Assembly (NCBI GenBank): GCA_964440605.1
Contig: CAYTSW010000078.1
Span: 1-12,829 of the forward strand
From: CAYTSW01 sp964440605
GTDB taxonomy: Bacteria; Planctomycetota; Phycisphaerae; Phycisphaerales; UBA1924
Reading direction: 5' to 3'
Length of the DNA: 12,829 bases
A model generated the notes under the pieces. It searched no databases. It saw nothing but the letters and a program-made list of their open reading frames with translations, and was not told the DNA's origin. Position 1 is the first letter of the stretch. Each line of letters begins with the position of its first letter. The position numbers were made by a program, and so were the translations under genes. Below are positions 1 to 7,314 of the stretch, one piece after another.

Positions 1-14
1 AGCACGAAACTGAC

Positions 15-50
15 CAGCCGGCGACCTTCGGGTCGCCGGCTGTCGTTTTG
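15..50 (+). terminator. Rho-independent terminator of a gene left of the window
   Basis: A perfect 12-bp stem (15-26 with 31-42) closes on a TTCG tetraloop (27-30). It is followed at once by TCGTTTTG, a short T-rich run on the plus strand. This is a textbook intrinsic terminator for plus-strand transcription entering from outside the window. The last 18 bases of stem and tail are repeated in the terminator at 1281-1322 on the other strand. Confidence 0.85.
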
Positions 51-345
51 CGCCTCGCTGCAGCAAGCCGCCCGCCCTTCTGCACGTGTGGTCTTGCGAG
101 CCGTCGAGTTGCGGCCGGGACCGTCGTCGCGCTGTGATGAGAGGAGTCGCCGAACGAGCGGAGCGAAGAGCAGATAGAGGAGAGCAGGCATAGCAGAGCG
201 GACGGATCAGCCGCGCGCCTGAAACGATGGGCGCACCGGGAGGGGCACCGGGCGGGTCCCCGGCGCGTACCGCGGGCGATCGACTGGTATGCCGTGCTGA
301 GCGTCAATGCGTGAAGCGGCTGGCGCGATACGGGCGGGAGGAGGG
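51..345. other. Gene-free stretch downstream of a decayed gene
   Basis: I see no supportable gene, RNA or strong signal here. Both strands contain open frames, but they have the Arg/Gly/Ala/Pro-rich composition typical of shadow frames in GC-rich DNA and no ribosome binding site. The minus strand may hold the eroded tail of the pseudogene at 346-1215, because one frame runs on from its Gly/Cys-rich end without a stop to the window edge. Confidence 0.5.
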
Positions 346-1215
346 TCAGCCGTCGCAGCGCCCCGCCGCCCCCGCCGCCTCGACAGCCGCCGTCGGCGCC
401 ACTGCCGCAGCCGAAGGAGCCGTCGGTAACGTTGCTCAAGTAGACCGGGTCGCCGTCAGCCGTGCTGGTGCCGAACGCGGAGCTGCGCTTCCGGCGTCCG
501 AAGGGCGTTGCGGCAGCGTGCGAAGGGCGATCAGCAGGACAAAGCTCACGCCGGCCAAGGTCGTCCACCACGGGAGGTCCGGATTGTGCCGGGTGATCGC
601 GTGGTCGATCGCCGTAGTTAGACCCGCGACGATCATGAGCGGCGGGAGGGCTCTCAGCGGAGCGAGCAGCCGAAGCGAGATATTGCGCCAGCGTTCCCGA
701 ACCACGACACGGCGTCGGTTGATCCACACCCAGCCGTCGGCGTCTCGGAAAGGGGCGCGGGCGGGCGGCCAGATGTTGCGGGGCGGCTTGCCGAAGCAGC
801 GGCGGTATCTCTCGAGCGTGCGGTCGTACCAATGCGCGTACTTCTCGTCCTCCGCGACACCGCCCTACCTCGGGTCGTGGTGGAGTTCACGGTTCAGGAT
901 GTCGCGGCGGAGATGTTGACAGTAACCGCGGGTGGAGGGCAGGTGCAGGTGCCACGCCTGGTCGTCGGCGTGCGACGGGGTAACAGCGTGCGCGGCCTCC
1001 ACGGCGAGGATGAGAAAACGCAGGCACTTGAGGCGGGCGGCGTGGGCGGTGGTGAGGGACCAGCCGTTCTCGTGGGCGAGGTGCTGCTCGACCGTCAGCT
1101 CGACATCGGCCCCGGCGATGTCGAGCGACTGGAGACGGTCGTAGAGCGTCTGCTGGTCGGGAGTGAGGCTTATGGTGCCGGCCCATCGGCGGGCCGGGTG
1201 CGCTGCTATGCGCAT
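346..1215 (-). pseudogene. Degraded gene for a glycine-rich-tail membrane protein family
   Basis: Minus-strand translation gives a recognisable protein broken in at least two places. The N-terminal part (start at 1215, or 1263 upstream) holds NGWSL, VTPSH, DQAWHLHL and NRELHHDP, then an in-frame TAG at 865-867. The same frame resumes with GGVAEDEKYAHWYDRTLERY, CFGKPP and NIWPP, then a hydrophobic segment (about 530-660). Near 480-530 the sense moves to another frame that reads SNVTDGSFGCGSG and then a Gly/Cys-rich run. A TGA at 346-348, back in the first frame, is a plausible original stop. From memory, the WHLHL / LHH.P..GG / WY..TL..Y...FG..PP.DIWP pattern and the Gly-rich tail belong to a hypothetical family often labelled glycine-rich domain-containing protein; its function is unknown. 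Drift is also seen at sites I expect to be Trp and Cys. It could be a live gene if the assembly has errors. Confidence 0.65.
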
Positions 1216-1280
1216 CGATGAGCGGGGACGGCGGGCTGGGAGCGGCGCCAAGGTGGCGGCCATTCCAGCAGGGACTGCGG

Positions 1281-1322
1281 GCGCAAAACGACAGCCGCCC
1301 CGGCGTGAGGCCGGGGCGGCTG
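1281..1322 (-). terminator. Rho-independent terminator of the porin gene
   Basis: A perfect 13-bp stem (1292-1304 with 1310-1322) has a five-base loop (1305-1309). Read on the minus strand it is followed by TCGTTTTGCGC. It lies about 30 bases past the porin stop codon, so it should end that transcript before the pseudogene at 346-1215. Confidence 0.85.
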
Positions 1323-1353
1323 GTTGATTCAGTCAGTTGCGATCAGTGTGGGC

Positions 1354-2772
1354 TCAGAAGAAGAGCTGGAACTGAGCGCGGAGGCTGACCTCGTCTTCGC
1401 CCGAGGCGAGGTAGCCGATCTGGCTGTTCGCGCCGAGGCCACCGATGCCGGAGCCGGCGATGGCGCCTGCGTCGTCGAGGAACCACTGGAGGTCGAGGGT
1501 GAACTTGGCGTTGTGGTCCATCCAGTACCAGTTGGCACCGAAGGTGAGGGTGTTGAAGGTGTCGTCGTCGTCGCTGGCGAGGTCATCGTCGAGGAAGATG
1601 ACGTCGTAGCGGCCGAAGAGCTCGATGTCCGACTCGGGGATGAACCAGCCGCCCTGGACGACGAGGCCGAAGTTGTCGTAGTCGATGTCGTCGGAGGTGG
1701 TGGGGACGATGTTGTTGGTGGTGACCTCGTCGAGCTGGACGTGCTGCCCGTAACCGGCGGCGAAGAGGTTCCAGCCGTTGCCCTCGACACCCACGTCGAT
1801 GGTCCAGGCGATGATGGTCAGGTCGTCGGCGTCCACGGGGTTGCCGGCGGTATCGAAACCGACTCCGTTGACGTTATCGCCGTCGGCCCACTCGATGGCG
1901 GCGGCGGCACCGAGCAGAACGCCGAGGTCGCTGCCGGGCGTTGAAGTGAAGTCGTCGAACTGGTCCCAGGTGCCGGCGAACTTGTACTCGAAGCGGCCGA
2001 CGAAGGCGAGGTCAGCCTCGCCTCCGAAGGGGGTGCCGAAGGAGGTGATGTTGCCGGTGATGGGGTCGTAGGTGAGGGCGATGTTCTTCTCGTTGGTGAA
2101 GTCGGTGTTCCCCGAGGCGAGCCCGTCGGAGAAGGAGACCCAGCCGCGCCAGTTTTCGTAGGTCAGCCAGAGCTCGATACCCTGGGCGAAGTCCTGACGG
2201 AAGAACTCGGTGGTGAAGGAGCGGTCGACAGCGAGCTGGAACTGCTCTTCGATGTTGAAGGCACGGGCGAAGTGGGGGCGGAACTGGCCCCAGAGCAGGG
2301 CGATGTTGTCGGAGAACTCGTAGCCGACGTAGGCCTCCTGGAGCTCGAAGTCGCCGTCTTCGCCTCCGACGCCGCCGCCGACGGAGTCAAAGTTACCGGT
2401 GATGCGGTAGAAGAGGTTGGGGGTGAAGGCGTAACCCGAGGCCCAGAGTCGGGCGTAGCCGGTCTGGAAGCCGGTTTCGATGTCGTCGTCGCCCGCGTTT
2501 TCGTCATCGAGGAAGGTGGCGAAGTAGCGGAACGAGAGGTGGCCGTTGACCTTGAGTTCGAAGTTGCCCGCGGAGTCGCGGATCACGAAGCCTTCGTCAT
2601 AGCCGGCGGAGCCGCCGGACTGGAGAAGGCTGGAACGGGTTTCGGCGTCGGCCATCATCTCGGCCACGATGGCGCGGACCTCGTCGGCGCTCGTGCTGGC
2701 CGACGCGGTGGTGACGGCACCGAGGGAAACCGCGGCGCCGGCAAGCAGACGGATCTTGGTCGTCGTGCTCAT
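1354..2772 (-). CDS. Porin-like outer-membrane beta-barrel protein
   Basis: A 472-residue protein with a clear signal peptide (about residues 1-26: short basic start, hydrophobic core, small residues at the cleavage site). A short predicted helix follows (about 29-50, ADEVRAIVAEMMADAETRSS). From about residue 58 come alternating aromatic and polar strands typical of a beta barrel, such as FELKVNGHLSFRYF, LFYRITGNFD and ANWYWMDHNAKFTLDLQWFL. The chain ends in Phe, the usual outer-membrane insertion signal. Layout and length fit the porin O/P type family. Loops are very acidic, with runs of Asp, which may suit a marine cell, but the substrate cannot be read from sequence. The ATG at 2772 is well placed: AAGGAG lies at 2787-2782 with a nine-base spacer. 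It is transcribed alone, with its own leader and terminator. The barrel assignment is firmer than the exact family. Confidence 0.8.
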   Translation of the reverse strand: MSTTTKIRLLAGAAVSLGAVTTASASTSADEVRAIVAEMMADAETRSSLLQSGGSAGYDEGFVIRDSAGNFELKVNGHLSFRYFATFLDDENAGDDDIETGFQTGYARLWASGYAFTPNLFYRITGNFDSVGGGVGGEDGDFELQEAYVGYEFSDNIALLWGQFRPHFARAFNIEEQFQLAVDRSFTTEFFRQDFAQGIELWLTYENWRGWVSFSDGLASGNTDFTNEKNIALTYDPITGNITSFGTPFGGEADLAFVGRFEYKFAGTWDQFDDFTSTPGSDLGVLLGAAAAIEWADGDNVNGVGFDTAGNPVDADDLTIIAWTIDVGVEGNGWNLFAAGYGQHVQLDEVTTNNIVPTTSDDIDYDNFGLVVQGGWFIPESDIELFGRYDVIFLDDDLASDDDDTFNTLTFGANWYWMDHNAKFTLDLQWFLDDAGAIAGSGIGGLGANSQIGYLASGEDEVSLRAQFQLFF

Positions 2773-2796
2773 GTCAGGACTCTCCTTGCTTCACGG

Positions 2797-2823
2797 CGGA
2801 TTCGCTTGGTGTCGTCGAATCCG
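2797..2823 (-). promoter_or_regulatory. Stem-loop just upstream of the porin ribosome binding site
   Basis: Perfect 8-bp arms (2797-2804 and 2816-2823) enclose an 11-base loop. The hairpin ends nine bases before the AAGGAG of the porin mRNA. Leaders of outer-membrane protein mRNAs are often controlled by structure or small RNAs, so a role in translation or mRNA stability is possible. That role is inference. Confidence 0.4.
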
Positions 2824-2950
2824 GTCCAATCCGCCCCGCACCTCTGTGGAACCACGCGGCTCCTGATGGGGCGAAGCAATCCAAATGCACCGCGACACAC
2901 GCGTGCCGCTCGGTGTTCGGCCCGTCCCTCGGGCCAAGTGAGTGAACGCT

Positions 2951-2979
2951 AGTGTATGCGGCGTAACTAGCCTCCGCAA
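2951..2979 (-). promoter_or_regulatory. Possible sigma70-type promoter of the porin gene
   Basis: On the minus strand TTGCGG (2979-2974) and TACACT (2956-2951) are separated by exactly 17 bases. Transcription would start near 2944, leaving a leader of about 170 bases before the porin ATG. The surrounding sequence is less GC-rich than the genes, as expected for a promoter. Confidence 0.45.
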
Positions 2980-3197
2980 ACACAGCTACCCGAGTTTCGG
3001 CACGGTTCTGGTCGACTGGCCACAATTCTCGGGCGTTGATCGCACAATTTCCGCAACCGCACGTCACGATCGTCCGATTCCGCACGGCCCGGACCCCCAT
3101 GACCTGGTGTCGGCAAGCGTCTCACGGGCGATGACCCACTACAGGAAGGGACCGGCGTGCCTTCGCCATGCGGGAACCGAAAGTTCGGGCTTCGGCG

Positions 3198-5174
3198 TCA
3201 GGCGGTCGCCACCTGAAGCATCGTGAGGGCCTGTTGGACGACGTCTTCGGCCGAAAGGCCGACCATTTTGAGGACGTCGTCGGGTGTGCGGGCGCTTTTG
3301 GGGATGCGACGGATGTGCATTTGTTCGAGCGTGAAGCCCTCGCCCGACTCGGCGAGAGCATCGGCGACCGCCGAGCCGATCCCGCCGCCGTAGTTGTCTT
3401 CGACCGTGAGCACGTACCCGTTGTTCTCGTTGGCGATGTCGAGGAGTTTCTCGGCGTCGAAGGGGAGGGAGTAGAGATCGACGACGGTTGCGGAGACGCC
3501 CGCCTTGTCGAGCCCCTCGAGGGCCTTGTTGGCCTCGTGGACCATGTAGCCCGAGGCGCAGATGAGGATGTCGCGGCCTTCGTTGAGGACCTCGAAGCCC
3601 CCGAGGTTGAAGACGACGTCGTCGGAGTAGATGAACTCGACGTCATGCCGGACCGTGCGCATGTAGCAGGCGCCTTCATACTCGGCCATGGCGCCGGTGA
3701 GGGCGTAGGCGGCGTAGGCGTCGGCGGGCTGGAGGACGTAGCAGCCCGGGTTGCCGCGCTGGTCGCGCATGGTTGCGAGCGAGCGGAACCAGGAGACGTC
3801 GGGCAGGGCCATCTGGCTGGGTCCGTCGGCGGCGAGTGTGGCGCCGACATGCGAGCCGACGATCTTGAGGTTGGCTCCTCCGACGATGGCCATCTCGATC
3901 TGGTCGTAAGCGCGGGTGACGAACTTGGCGAAGGTGGAGCAGAACGGGATTTTGCCGGCGGCGGAGAGACCGGCGGCGACGGAGATCATGTTCTGCTCGG
4001 CGATCTTGCACTCGAAAAAGCGGTTTTTGAGGGCGGTGTCGCGTGCGAAGTATTCGGCGTAGGTGGAGTTGGAGACGTCGGCGTCGAGCGCGACGACGCG
4101 ATCGTTGAGGTGGCCCAGGGTCTGGAGCGCGACGCCGTAGGCCTTGCGCGTGGCGAGGCGGCCGGCGTGGAGGGTGCTCTGCATGTCGCGGTCCTTCATC
4201 GCCTGCGAGAAGCTCGGCATGTCGCCCGATCGGATCTCGCGTGCCGGGGCCTGCTCGGGGGGCTGGATGGTGAAGGAGTCGGACTGCGCGAGCGCGCTGG
4301 TGAGCTCGGTGCGCCGTTCGTTGAGTTCGGCGAAGACCGTCTCGAGCTGGTCGCCCGCCATCGGTTTGCCGTGGAAGTTGCCCGACTGCATCGTCGGCGA
4401 GCCCCAGCCCTTGACGGTTGTGGCGACGATGGCCATGGGCTTGCCGGAGGCGGCGCCGGCGCGTTCGGCGAAGGCGTCGAAGGCGTTCTTGATGTCGTTG
4501 GGGGCGTGCCCGTCGATGGTGAGGACCTCGAAGCCGTAGGCCTGGAGTTTGGCGGCGAGGGTTTCGGGGTTCTGCTGGTTGCTGACGCGGTCGGTCTGGC
4601 CGTGCCCGTTGCAGTTGAAGATGGGCAGGACGTTGGTGAGGTTGAAGTCGACGATGTAGTCCATGGCCTCGGCGATCTGGCCCTCGCGGGCCTCGCCGTC
4701 GCCGATGATGCAGTAGATGCGACGGGGCGAGTCGTCGAGTCGGGCGGCCTGGCCGAGGCCGGCGGCGATCGACAAGCCCTGTCCGAGGGAGCCGGTCGCG
4801 GCGTCGAAGAAGGGGAAGCCTTCTTCGGGGTTGGGGTGCCCGTCGAGAACGGAATCGGCCTCGCGGAGGCGCTGGAGGTCGTCGACGGTCAGCGGTCGGC
4901 GGTTGTCTGGGTCTACGCCCACCATGACGCCGAGTTTGGCGCAGGCGGCGTAGACGATGGGCACGGCGTGGCCCTCGGAGAGCACGAGGCGGTCGGAGGT
5001 GGGGTAGTCGGGCACCTCGGGGCTCCAGCGCATGGCGTGGAACATGAGCATGGTGACGATGTGCCCGAGCGACATGGCGGTGGACGGGTGTCCGGAGCCT
5101 GCGGCGGTGGTCATTTCGAGGGAGAGGCGGTCGAGTTCGATGGCCTGGGCGTGCACAGCGGCGTCAAATGACAT
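3198..5174 (-). CDS. tkt: Transketolase
   Basis: A 658-residue single-chain transketolase, the thiamine-diphosphate enzyme that moves two-carbon ketol units between sugar phosphates in the pentose phosphate and Calvin-type pathways. The pyrophosphate-binding N-terminal domain has GSGHP (His29), SEGHA (His69), GDGEAREGQ (158-166) with Asn187 for the metal site, and GNFHGKP (His268). The pyrimidine-binding middle domain has the catalytic IAEQNM (Glu393) and DGPSQMALPD (450-459). The C-terminal domain begins near residue 525. All key residues I can place are present. I chose the ATG at 5174 rather than an in-frame start at 5273 because GGAAGG lies just upstream and the extra 33 residues are Arg/Pro-rich and absent from the family. 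It is divergent from dnaN, separated by 325 bases. Confidence 0.95.
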   Translation of the reverse strand: MSFDAAVHAQAIELDRLSLEMTTAAGSGHPSTAMSLGHIVTMLMFHAMRWSPEVPDYPTSDRLVLSEGHAVPIVYAACAKLGVMVGVDPDNRRPLTVDDLQRLREADSVLDGHPNPEEGFPFFDAATGSLGQGLSIAAGLGQAARLDDSPRRIYCIIGDGEAREGQIAEAMDYIVDFNLTNVLPIFNCNGHGQTDRVSNQQNPETLAAKLQAYGFEVLTIDGHAPNDIKNAFDAFAERAGAASGKPMAIVATTVKGWGSPTMQSGNFHGKPMAGDQLETVFAELNERRTELTSALAQSDSFTIQPPEQAPAREIRSGDMPSFSQAMKDRDMQSTLHAGRLATRKAYGVALQTLGHLNDRVVALDADVSNSTYAEYFARDTALKNRFFECKIAEQNMISVAAGLSAAGKIPFCSTFAKFVTRAYDQIEMAIVGGANLKIVGSHVGATLAADGPSQMALPDVSWFRSLATMRDQRGNPGCYVLQPADAYAAYALTGAMAEYEGACYMRTVRHDVEFIYSDDVVFNLGGFEVLNEGRDILICASGYMVHEANKALEGLDKAGVSATVVDLYSLPFDAEKLLDIANENNGYVLTVEDNYGGGIGSAVADALAESGEGFTLEQMHIRRIPKSARTPDDVLKMVGLSAEDVVQQALTMLQVATA

Positions 5175-5241
5175 CTGAGAATCCTTCCTAGCACCCCGGC
5201 GCGAGGGTCGGGGGGTCGTCGTGAGCGCAACGGGCAAGCGT

Positions 5242-5264
5242 CGCGGCGGGACGGATCCGCCGCG
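5242..5264 (-). repeat. Perfect 8-bp inverted repeat in the transketolase leader
   Basis: Arms at 5242-5249 and 5257-5264 (CGCGGCGG and its complement) enclose a seven-base loop. If the promoter at 5285-5313 is right, this forms a GC-only hairpin in the transketolase leader about 70 bases before the start codon. No T-run follows it, so it is not a standard terminator. Confidence 0.45.
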
Positions 5265-5284
5265 GTGGCACATCGCAACACGCG

Positions 5285-5313
5285 AGTATCGGACATTCGC
5301 GCGCCGGGGACAA
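5285..5313 (-). promoter_or_regulatory. Possible promoter of transketolase
   Basis: On the minus strand TTGTCC (5313-5308) and GATACT (5290-5285) are spaced by 17 bases. The predicted start near 5278 gives a leader of about 100 bases. The -35 box lies inside the inverted repeat at 5301-5322. Confidence 0.45.
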
Positions 5314-5322
5314 GCCCGGCGC
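5301..5322. repeat. Perfect 8-bp inverted repeat overlapping the transketolase -35 box
   Basis: Arms GCGCCGGG (5301-5308) and CCCGGCGC (5315-5322) flank six bases. The repeat covers the proposed -35 box of transketolase and lies about 40 bases upstream of the proposed dnaN -35. The placement would suit a repressor site acting on one or both divergent genes, but no binding protein can be named. Confidence 0.4.
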
Positions 5323-5363
5323 GGGGGCGTGTTGTCGTGGGCGATCGCGGACGTGAGCGGGAC

Positions 5364-5394
5364 TTGTGCGCAAGGCGTCGTGTCCGGCTACACT
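5364..5394 (+). promoter_or_regulatory. Possible promoter of dnaN
   Basis: TACACT (5389-5394) is a good -10 box. The best -35 match is TTGTGC (5364-5369) at a long 19-base spacing, so this box is weak. The 12 bases CCGGCTACACTG around the -10 recur exactly at the proposed rpsL promoter. The leader would be about 100 bases. Confidence 0.4.
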
Positions 5395-5445
5395 GGCCCC
5401 ACAGCATATGACGGTTCGGGGACGTGCCCGATGCTGGAGAAGTCG

Positions 5446-5469
5446 GTCCTCCCGTTGTCCGTGGAGGAC
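5446..5469 (+). promoter_or_regulatory. Hairpin in the dnaN leader
   Basis: GTCCTCC (5446-5452) pairs perfectly with GGAGGAC (5463-5469) over a ten-base loop. It lies about 15 bases before the dnaN ribosome binding site (GAGGAG near 5486-5491). One arm resembles an anti-Shine-Dalgarno sequence, so it could compete for the true site. This is inference. Confidence 0.35.
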
Positions 5470-5499
5470 GGATGTATAGAAGGATGAGGAGTCCGAGCG

Positions 5500-6672
5500 A
5501 TGAAGGTCATCTGTGACCGAGCCGCGCTGCTTGACGCCGCCTCTCTCGGATCGAGCGTGGCGCCGCAACGCACACCCAAGCCGCAGCTCTCGTGCGTGAT
5601 GCTCGACGCCCGGAAGACGGGCGATGGGGGCGCGGGCCTGCTGATGCTCTCGGCGACCGACGCCGACGTCTCGCTGCGTCTGTCCTCGCCGCAGGTCGAG
5701 GTGCAGGAGGAGGGGCGTTGCCTCGTGCCCGCGGCGAAGTTGCAGCAGATCGTCAGCGCGCAGGACGACGCCACGCTCACGCTCGAAGCCGCGAGCGATC
5801 AGACGACGGTACGCGGCGCCGGCGCCCGCTTCACGCTGCACGGCTTCCCCTCCAGCGACTTCCCACCCCTCCCCGAGTTCCCGAAGCCCGAGGCGAGCCG
5901 CGACGCGTTTTCGATCAACGCGGGCGAGCTGCACGAGCTCATCAGCCGGACGATCTTCTCCACCGCCCGCGAGAACTCGCGGTACGCGATCAACGGCGTG
6001 CTGCTCAAGCGTGACGGCAAGAAGCTGGAGATGGTCGCGACCGATGGGCGCCGCCTGGCGCTGGCGCGCGGAGCCGCGACCGTCGGCGACGATGCGACCG
6101 AGGGTGGTCAGTGCATCGTCCCGACCAAGGCGCTCACGCTGGTGAACAAGCTGCTGACCACCGCGGGCGACACGGTGCGCGTCGCGATCACGGACAACCA
6201 GATCATGTTCGCTTTCGACGATGCCGACGCGGACACGCCCGGCGGCGGGACGATTCTGGCCTCCAATCTCGTCGAGGGCAGCTTCCCGCCCTACGAGGAC
6301 GTCATTCCGCGTGATCAGGACAAGAAGGCGGTCTTCGACGTCGCGAGGCTCGGCTCGGCGGTGCGTCGGGCGTCGCTGCTGACCAACGAAGAGTCGCGCG
6401 GCGTGCGCATGGCCTTCACCGGCGCCGAGGGCGGTTCGCTCAAGCTCTCCAGCCGCGCGCCGGAGATGGGCGAGTCGGAGATCGAAGTCGGCGTCGAGTC
6501 GTTCGAAGGCGACGACATCGAAGTCGGCTTCAACCCGGCGTTCATCGTCGATGCGCTGAAGGTCGTCCCGGAAGAGACGATCCTGTTCGAGCTCAAGGCG
6601 CCGAACAAGCCGGGCCTGTTGCGCTCGGGCAACGACTTTCTGTATGTCGTGATGCCGGTGAACCTGCAGTAG
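5500..6672 (+). CDS. dnaN: DNA polymerase III beta sliding clamp
   Basis: A 390-residue beta clamp, the ring that tethers the replicative polymerase and repair proteins to DNA. It shows the three-domain clamp pattern. The start MKVICDRAALLDA and TDADVSL are in domain 1. FSTARENSRYAINGVLL and ATDGRRLALARG are the conserved core of domain 2. The chain ends in YVVMPVNLQ, matching the YVVMPM end of known clamps that forms the partner-binding pocket. Length is close to the usual 366-380. The ATG at 5500 has GAGGAG eight bases upstream. The stop is TAG, which shows that amber is a normal stop here. It is alone in its direction, with no dnaA, recF or gyrB beside it, and it converges with the zinc-ribbon gene only 15 bases away with no obvious terminator between. 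Confidence 0.95.
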   Translation: MKVICDRAALLDAASLGSSVAPQRTPKPQLSCVMLDARKTGDGGAGLLMLSATDADVSLRLSSPQVEVQEEGRCLVPAAKLQQIVSAQDDATLTLEAASDQTTVRGAGARFTLHGFPSSDFPPLPEFPKPEASRDAFSINAGELHELISRTIFSTARENSRYAINGVLLKRDGKKLEMVATDGRRLALARGAATVGDDATEGGQCIVPTKALTLVNKLLTTAGDTVRVAITDNQIMFAFDDADADTPGGGTILASNLVEGSFPPYEDVIPRDQDKKAVFDVARLGSAVRRASLLTNEESRGVRMAFTGAEGGSLKLSSRAPEMGESEIEVGVESFEGDDIEVGFNPAFIVDALKVVPEETILFELKAPNKPGLLRSGNDFLYVVMPVNLQ

Positions 6673-6687
6673 GTTCGCAGGCCGCGG

Positions 6688-7212
6688 TTAGTCAGGTTTC
6701 GTGGGTCGCACGTACGCTCGATCGAGAGCGGGCGCATCCGCGCCGCACTCCGGGCAGTTGGCATCGGTTGGCGGCCCGGATCGGTCGTAGCCGCAGCTTC
6801 GGCAGTGGTGGCCGCTCGGGGCGGAGGCGCACGCGCAGGTGATGAACGCGGCGATCGCGAACGCGAAGCTCGCGATCCCGATCGTGGTGAGTAACAAGGC
6901 GACAACGCACAAGAAGTGTTCGAGTGGAGGTCGTTCCTGATCGCCGTATGGGTCGAGGGCTAAAGCCGCAAAGCAGGGGCCGGGCAGAGACACCACCGCG
7001 AAGGGGATGAGGATCGCGATCACGAAGGGCATGTCGGGGAAGTAGAGCCGTTGACTCTTTCGGGCCGAGGATGTTTTGAGCTGTACGCCGACCAGAGTGA
7101 GCGCGATCGTGACGATGGTGAGCCCGCCCGAGGGAATGGCGGCAACCAACGCGATCGAGAAGGCCTCGCGGAGCACTCCGAAGCCGATCCCAAGAGCAGC
7201 GTCAGGGCACAA
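6688..7212 (-). CDS. Membrane protein with C-terminal zinc ribbon, function unknown
   Basis: Up to 174 residues. Hydrophobic segments sit at about 18-42, 61-88 and 100-128, followed by a zinc ribbon at the C-terminus: CRSC (137-140) and CPEC (153-156), a CxxC-x12-CxxC pair with the GYD signature. From memory this ending is frequent in hypothetical planctomycete membrane proteins; no function is known to me. The frame has no ATG: the first usable codon is TTG at 7212, and GTG at about residue 13 is an alternative. Neither has a clear ribosome binding site. In another frame just upstream, ATG at 7262 is followed by a TAG at 7251-7253 and then by the hydrophobic VKISLTVAACALTLLLG, which would join well to this protein, so the true N-terminus may be frameshifted. 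It follows rarA on the same strand and may share its transcript. Confidence 0.6.
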   Translation of the reverse strand: MCPDAALGIGFGVLREAFSIALVAAIPSGGLTIVTIALTLVGVQLKTSSARKSQRLYFPDMPFVIAILIPFAVVSLPGPCFAALALDPYGDQERPPLEHFLCVVALLLTTIGIASFAFAIAAFITCACASAPSGHHCRSCGYDRSGPPTDANCPECGADAPALDRAYVRPTKPD

Positions 7213-7314
7213 GCGGCGACGGTGAGACTGATCTTGACGCGTCGCTGCGCCTACTGCGTCATGGCTGCCTGCATCTGCTCGGGCGTTGTGGCTTCGGAGG
7301 GGTCCGTCGGCGGA

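Larger units (their letters stand above)
2773..3197. other. Intergenic leader and promoter region of the porin gene
   Basis: This 425-base stretch lies between the transketolase stop and the porin start, both on the minus strand. It holds a possible promoter (2951-2979), a stem-loop (2797-2823) and the porin ribosome binding site (2782-2787). An open minus frame at 2774-3100 ends against the porin start, but its composition is not protein-like and it has no ribosome binding site, so I do not call it. I see no strong terminator right after transketolase. Confidence 0.5.
5175..5499. other. Divergent regulatory region between transketolase and dnaN
   Basis: No gene is visible. The stretch carries a presumed promoter for each flanking gene (5285-5313 minus, 5364-5394 plus) and three perfect inverted repeats (5242-5264, 5301-5322, 5446-5469). 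I looked for DnaA boxes of the TTATCCACA type near dnaN and saw none. Confidence 0.5.

Noticed and set aside
1..194. Minus-strand frame starting with a hydrophobic MPALLYLLFAPLV segment and running off the window
   Set aside because: It reads through a strong terminator hairpin, becomes Arg/Ala-rich at once and has no ribosome binding site.
227..919. 230-residue plus-strand open frame at the left end
   Set aside because: It is Arg/Ala/Ser-rich with no ribosome binding site, and the opposite strand carries recognisable protein segments.
2774..3100. 108-residue minus-strand open frame upstream of the porin
   Set aside because: It has no ribosome binding site and no recognisable features. It spans a promoter-like site and a hairpin, and looks like leader sequence.
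3168..5171. 667-residue plus-strand open frame opposite transketolase
   Set aside because: It is the antisense shadow of a well-supported gene. Its Val/Gly/Asp/Ala-rich composition is what GC-rich codon bias produces, and it has no family motifs.
5175..5499. Replication origin beside dnaN
   Set aside because: No DnaA-box-like repeats or AT-rich unwinding region are visible, and dnaA is absent.
865..7253. Amber (TAG) recoding as an explanation for the in-frame TAGs at 865-867 and 7251-7253
   Set aside because: dnaN ends in TAG at exactly the expected C-terminus, so TAG acts as a stop. The first TAG is accompanied by a frameshift, which fits decay or error better.
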